From: Flavobacteriaceae bacterium
GTDB taxonomy: Bacteria > Bacteroidota > Bacteroidia > Flavobacteriales > Flavobacteriaceae
DNA length: 32,916 nucleotides
NCBI GenBank assembly: GCA_021647835.1
Contig: JAKITY010000009.1
Coordinates: forward strand, 1-32,916
Direction: 5' to 3'
The position numbers and the translations under genes were made by a program. Under the pieces are notes generated by a model, which was not told the origin of the DNA, ran no database searches, and worked only from the letters and a program-made list of their open reading frames with translations. This document shows, in pieces, positions 30,673 to 32,916 of the stretch. How positions within the stretch are numbered: the first letter of the stretch is position 1; each line of letters opens with the position of its first letter.

Positions 30673-32613
30673 ATGGATCCCTTAAACATTAATAAGATGT
30701 TAGATACAAATGATGGTAATCTTCAAGACCTTAATGAAGAAGTAGAAGCAACAAATACTGAAGTTGCTAAAAAAGAAACTCCAACAGCAACAGTTGAAGC
30801 GGCTTCGGTTTCTGATGAGAAATCAGAAATTAAAGTTGTAGAAGAGATTGAAGAAAAAATTGCTAAATCTTCTGAAAAAGTAGAAGAACACAAAGAAGAT
30901 GAAATTCCTAATTATGAGGGAATGTCACTTGAAAAGCTTGTAGAGAGTTTTGATAAATTGTATAAAAACAATCCTATTCAAAAAATAAATAAGCAAGCAA
31001 ATGCTATCAAAAACTCATTTGATGCTCAATTTTCAAAATTATTAGCAGAAAAGAAAGCAGCCTTTTTAGAAGAAGGTGGAGAAAGTATCAATTTTAGTTA
31101 TTCCAATCCGTTGAAAAATCAATTCAATGGTTTGATTAAGGACTTTCGTGATACACGTACAAAATATTATAAAAATTTAGAATCTGAATTAAAAGACAAT
31201 CTTGAATTGCGCTTGAGTGTTATTGAGCAATTAAAAGATTTGATTGAAAATGCGGAGCCAAAGACGATGTATAATAAGTTTCGTGATATTCAGGGAAGAT
31301 GGAAGCAAATTGGACCCGTAGTAAGAGAACGATATAATGATACTTGGAAAACTTTTCATCATCATGTAGAGCGTTTTTATGATTTGCTACACATGAGTAA
31401 TGATTTTAGAGAGTTGGACTTCAAACATAATTTGGAAGAAAAACTAAAGTTAATCATTCAAGTTGAAACGCTTTCAGAAAATGAAGATGTTAATTATGCG
31501 TTTAAACAATTGCAGATTATACATAAAAGATGGAAAGAAGAAATTGGACCTGTTGCTCGCGATTTTAGAGATGAGATTTGGGACAAGTTTAGCGCCGCAA
31601 CAAAAAAAATACATGATAAACGACATGAAAACTTCAAGAAATTAAGAGGGAAATACGAAGAAAATATAGTTAAAAAATTAGAAATAATTGCAAAGATTGA
31701 TGCTGTAGATACATCTAGAAATAGTAAGCATAGTGATTGGCAACAAAGTATAAAAGTGATTGAAGCTTTGCGAGAAAAATTCTTTAAAGCAGGTAATGTT
31801 CCAAAGTCAGAGAGTGATAAAATTTGGAATCAGTTTAAAGAAGCAACACGGAAGTTTAATCGAAATAAAAACTCTTTTTATAAGAATATTAAAGGTGTTC
31901 AACAAGAAAATCTTGATAAAAAGATGAAACTTGTTGAGAAAGCAGAATCTTTGAAAGATAGTGAAGATTGGAAAGAGGTAACTGAAGTGATGAAAAAAAT
32001 CCAAGCAGATTGGAGGAAAATCGGGCATGTGCCAAGAAAATATTCTGATAAGATTTGGAACCAGTTTAAAGGTGCTTGCAATCACTATTTTGATAGATTT
32101 CATACGTATCAAAATGCTGGAAGTACTGAAGAGCAAGAAATTTTTGATAAGAAAAAATCATTGCTTGATATCATAAGCAAAGAAGTAGAAGCAAGCGGTA
32201 AAATTGACTTAGATAACGTCAAGAATTACATTAAGGACTGGCGTTCTTTAGGCAGAGTTCCTCATAGTATGCGCCATATTGAAGTTGAATTTTCAAAAGT
32301 AGTTGATCAACTTTTCTCTAATCTTTCTATTGATCATAAGCAAAAAGAGATGATAAAGTTTGAGAATCAAATGGAAGGTTTGTTGGCTCAAAATAATTTA
32401 CGAAAATTAGATGGAGAACAAATATATATTAGAAAGAAAATTGATGAATCTTCTCGTGAAATTCAACAATTAGAAAATAATATGAGCTTCTTTGCTAATG
32501 CAAAAGCAGATAATCCGTTATTGAAAAATGTTGTCAAGAACTTAGAAAATCACAAAAATAATTTAGAGGTCTTTAAATCTAAATTGAGTTATTTGTCTAG
32601 TTTAGATTATTAG
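30673..32613 (+). CDS. DUF349 repeat protein (646 aa)
   Basis: An acidic, low-complexity N-terminus (about residues 1-80, rich in Glu, Val, Lys and Thr) precedes five helical DUF349 repeats. Each is marked by W..IG.V followed by a W...F motif: GRWKQIGPVVRERYNDTWKTF, RWKEEIGPVARDFRDEIWDKF, FFKAGNVPKSESDKIWNQF, DWRKIGHVPRKYSDKIWNQF and DWRSLGRVPHSMRHIEVEF. A C-terminal coiled coil (about 585-640) closes it. It has no signal peptide. The function of DUF349 is not established. As I recall it commonly follows aroE in Flavobacteriaceae, consistent with the export cassette having split an ancestral pair. Confidence 0.92.
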   Translation: MDPLNINKMLDTNDGNLQDLNEEVEATNTEVAKKETPTATVEAASVSDEKSEIKVVEEIEEKIAKSSEKVEEHKEDEIPNYEGMSLEKLVESFDKLYKNNPIQKINKQANAIKNSFDAQFSKLLAEKKAAFLEEGGESINFSYSNPLKNQFNGLIKDFRDTRTKYYKNLESELKDNLELRLSVIEQLKDLIENAEPKTMYNKFRDIQGRWKQIGPVVRERYNDTWKTFHHHVERFYDLLHMSNDFRELDFKHNLEEKLKLIIQVETLSENEDVNYAFKQLQIIHKRWKEEIGPVARDFRDEIWDKFSAATKKIHDKRHENFKKLRGKYEENIVKKLEIIAKIDAVDTSRNSKHSDWQQSIKVIEALREKFFKAGNVPKSESDKIWNQFKEATRKFNRNKNSFYKNIKGVQQENLDKKMKLVEKAESLKDSEDWKEVTEVMKKIQADWRKIGHVPRKYSDKIWNQFKGACNHYFDRFHTYQNAGSTEEQEIFDKKKSLLDIISKEVEASGKIDLDNVKNYIKDWRSLGRVPHSMRHIEVEFSKVVDQLFSNLSIDHKQKEMIKFENQMEGLLAQNNLRKLDGEQIYIRKKIDESSREIQQLENNMSFFANAKADNPLLKNVVKNLENHKNNLEVFKSKLSYLSSLDY

Positions 32614-32617
32614 AAAG

Positions 32618-32677
32618 CATAAATTAATTCATAAAAAAACTCTCAGAAATGAGAGTTTTTTTATGAATTAATTTATG
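32618..32677 (+). terminator. Very long terminator hairpin after the DUF349 gene
   Basis: A 28-bp perfect stem (CATAAATTAATTCATAAAA and onward) with a GAAA tetraloop, beginning five bases after the stop. The GC-rich apex CTCTCA-GAAA-TGAGAG followed by seven T forms an intrinsic terminator; the remaining AT stem makes it work in both directions. Confidence 0.88.
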
Positions 32678-32689
32678 AGTTTGATTATT

Positions 32690-32916
32690 CAACTTAAGAC
32701 CGTTGCAAGGTAAAAAAGTTACAATTTTTTACAAAAAAAATCATTTATTTTACTGATTATAAGTTAATTAAGTCGTATATTTGATTATGAAAATACACAA
32801 ACAACCTACTTTAGCAGACAGTATTTGCGATTTACGTAAAAGAAAAATAAAAACAGTATTTTTCAGTCAAATTAACACCATTATAGATTGGGATACTATT
32901 TCAAAAATAATAGATG
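32690..32916 (+). mobile_element. Left part of a probable IS5-family insertion sequence
   Basis: Inferred from the transposase start. The left end should lie in the non-coding stretch after the DUF349 terminator, perhaps near GACCGTTGCAAGG at about 32699. The terminal inverted repeat cannot be confirmed because the right end is outside the window. Confidence 0.4.
32787..32916 (+). CDS. IS5-type transposase, N-terminal fragment (window edge)
   Basis: The frame MKIHKQPTLADSICDLRKRK continues as KTVFFSQINTIIDWDTISKIID to the end of the window. The pattern PTLADS..LRKRKIK..FF.QIN.IIDW is typical of the start of IS5-family transposases in flavobacteria. Only 43 codons are visible, so intactness cannot be judged. 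A TATATTTG box lies only three bases ahead of the ATG, too close for a normal leader. Confidence 0.7.
   Translation, partial: MKIHKQPTLADSICDLRKRKIKTVFFSQINTIIDWDTISKIID

Noticed and set aside
31807-32136. 109-aa minus-strand ORF opposite the DUF349 gene
   Set aside because: Its Phe/Ile/Leu-rich composition is the antisense of Lys/Asn-rich repeats; the sense frame has clear DUF349 repeats.
32776-32783. TATATTTG as transposase promoter
   Set aside because: Only three bases separate it from the ATG, so transcription would start inside the gene; probably coincidental.

Overview
The window is about 33 kb of AT-rich chromosome from a Bacteroidetes bacterium, very probably a marine-type Flavobacteriaceae. 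The evidence is: promoters of the TTTG-N19-22-TAnnTTTG type, no Shine-Dalgarno sequences, a type IX secretion (T9SS) C-terminal sorting domain, an outer membrane beta-barrel/TonB-type receptor with a CarboxypepD_reg-like N-terminus, DUF6249, DUF2490 and DUF349 proteins, and paired DUF368 genes. No rRNA, tRNA or CRISPR was seen. No stretch longer than about 230 bases lacks a gene.

Layout. (1) 1-1690, minus strand: a tight membrane operon of SPFH/band-7 protein, 63-aa glycine-rich membrane protein, 53-aa DUF4177 protein (too short for the ORF track) and DUF1648 protein (cut by the window edge). (2) 1808-2590: secreted S1/P1-type nuclease. (3) 2648-4108: a self-contained ECF sigma module with divergent promoters sharing TGTAACC-N17-GTCWTA. 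(4) 4111-8641, minus: pyruvate carboxylase with an upstream uncharacterised protein that looks like a diverged kinase fold. (5) 8743-12383, minus: NhaA antiporter, DUF2490 protein, alpha-carbonic anhydrase and a TetR regulator with a well-formed promoter/operator. (6) htpG (minus) diverging from a FabH-type ketosynthase (+). (7) 15684-18089, minus: outer membrane beta-barrel receptor with three tandem 11-bp repeats upstream. (8) 18215-21297, minus: a compact pyrR-pyrB-(STAS-like)-(orphan T9SS sorting domain)-rnz operon. (9) 21423-25578, plus: TPR protein, then DUF368-DUF368-aroE. (10) 25552-30565: an accessory cassette, described below. (11) 30673-32613: five-repeat DUF349 protein with a 28-bp-stem terminator. 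(12) From 32787: the start of an IS5-type transposase.

The most interesting part is the accessory cassette between aroE and the DUF349 gene. It holds a small XRE regulator (minus), a winged-helix-like regulator, palindromic REP/MITE-like repeats, a 68-aa double-glycine-leader peptide with a 45-aa core carrying a CGQC motif, an unlisted 51-aa two-helix membrane ORF (candidate immunity protein), a HlyD-type membrane fusion protein and a C39-peptidase ABC exporter. This makes a complete export system for a bacteriocin-like peptide, with no modification enzyme in sight. The whole cassette is flanked by a perfect 26-bp direct repeat of the 3' end of aroE. The downstream copy starts inside the stop codon of the ABC exporter. 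This suggests insertion at the aroE 3' end, although no recombinase gene lies inside the repeats.

Four start codons in the supplied ORF track (sigma factor, beta-barrel receptor, T9SS protein, pyrR) are TTG extensions. They are replaced here by the downstream ATG. For pyrR and the receptor, the TTG lies inside the promoter -7 box.
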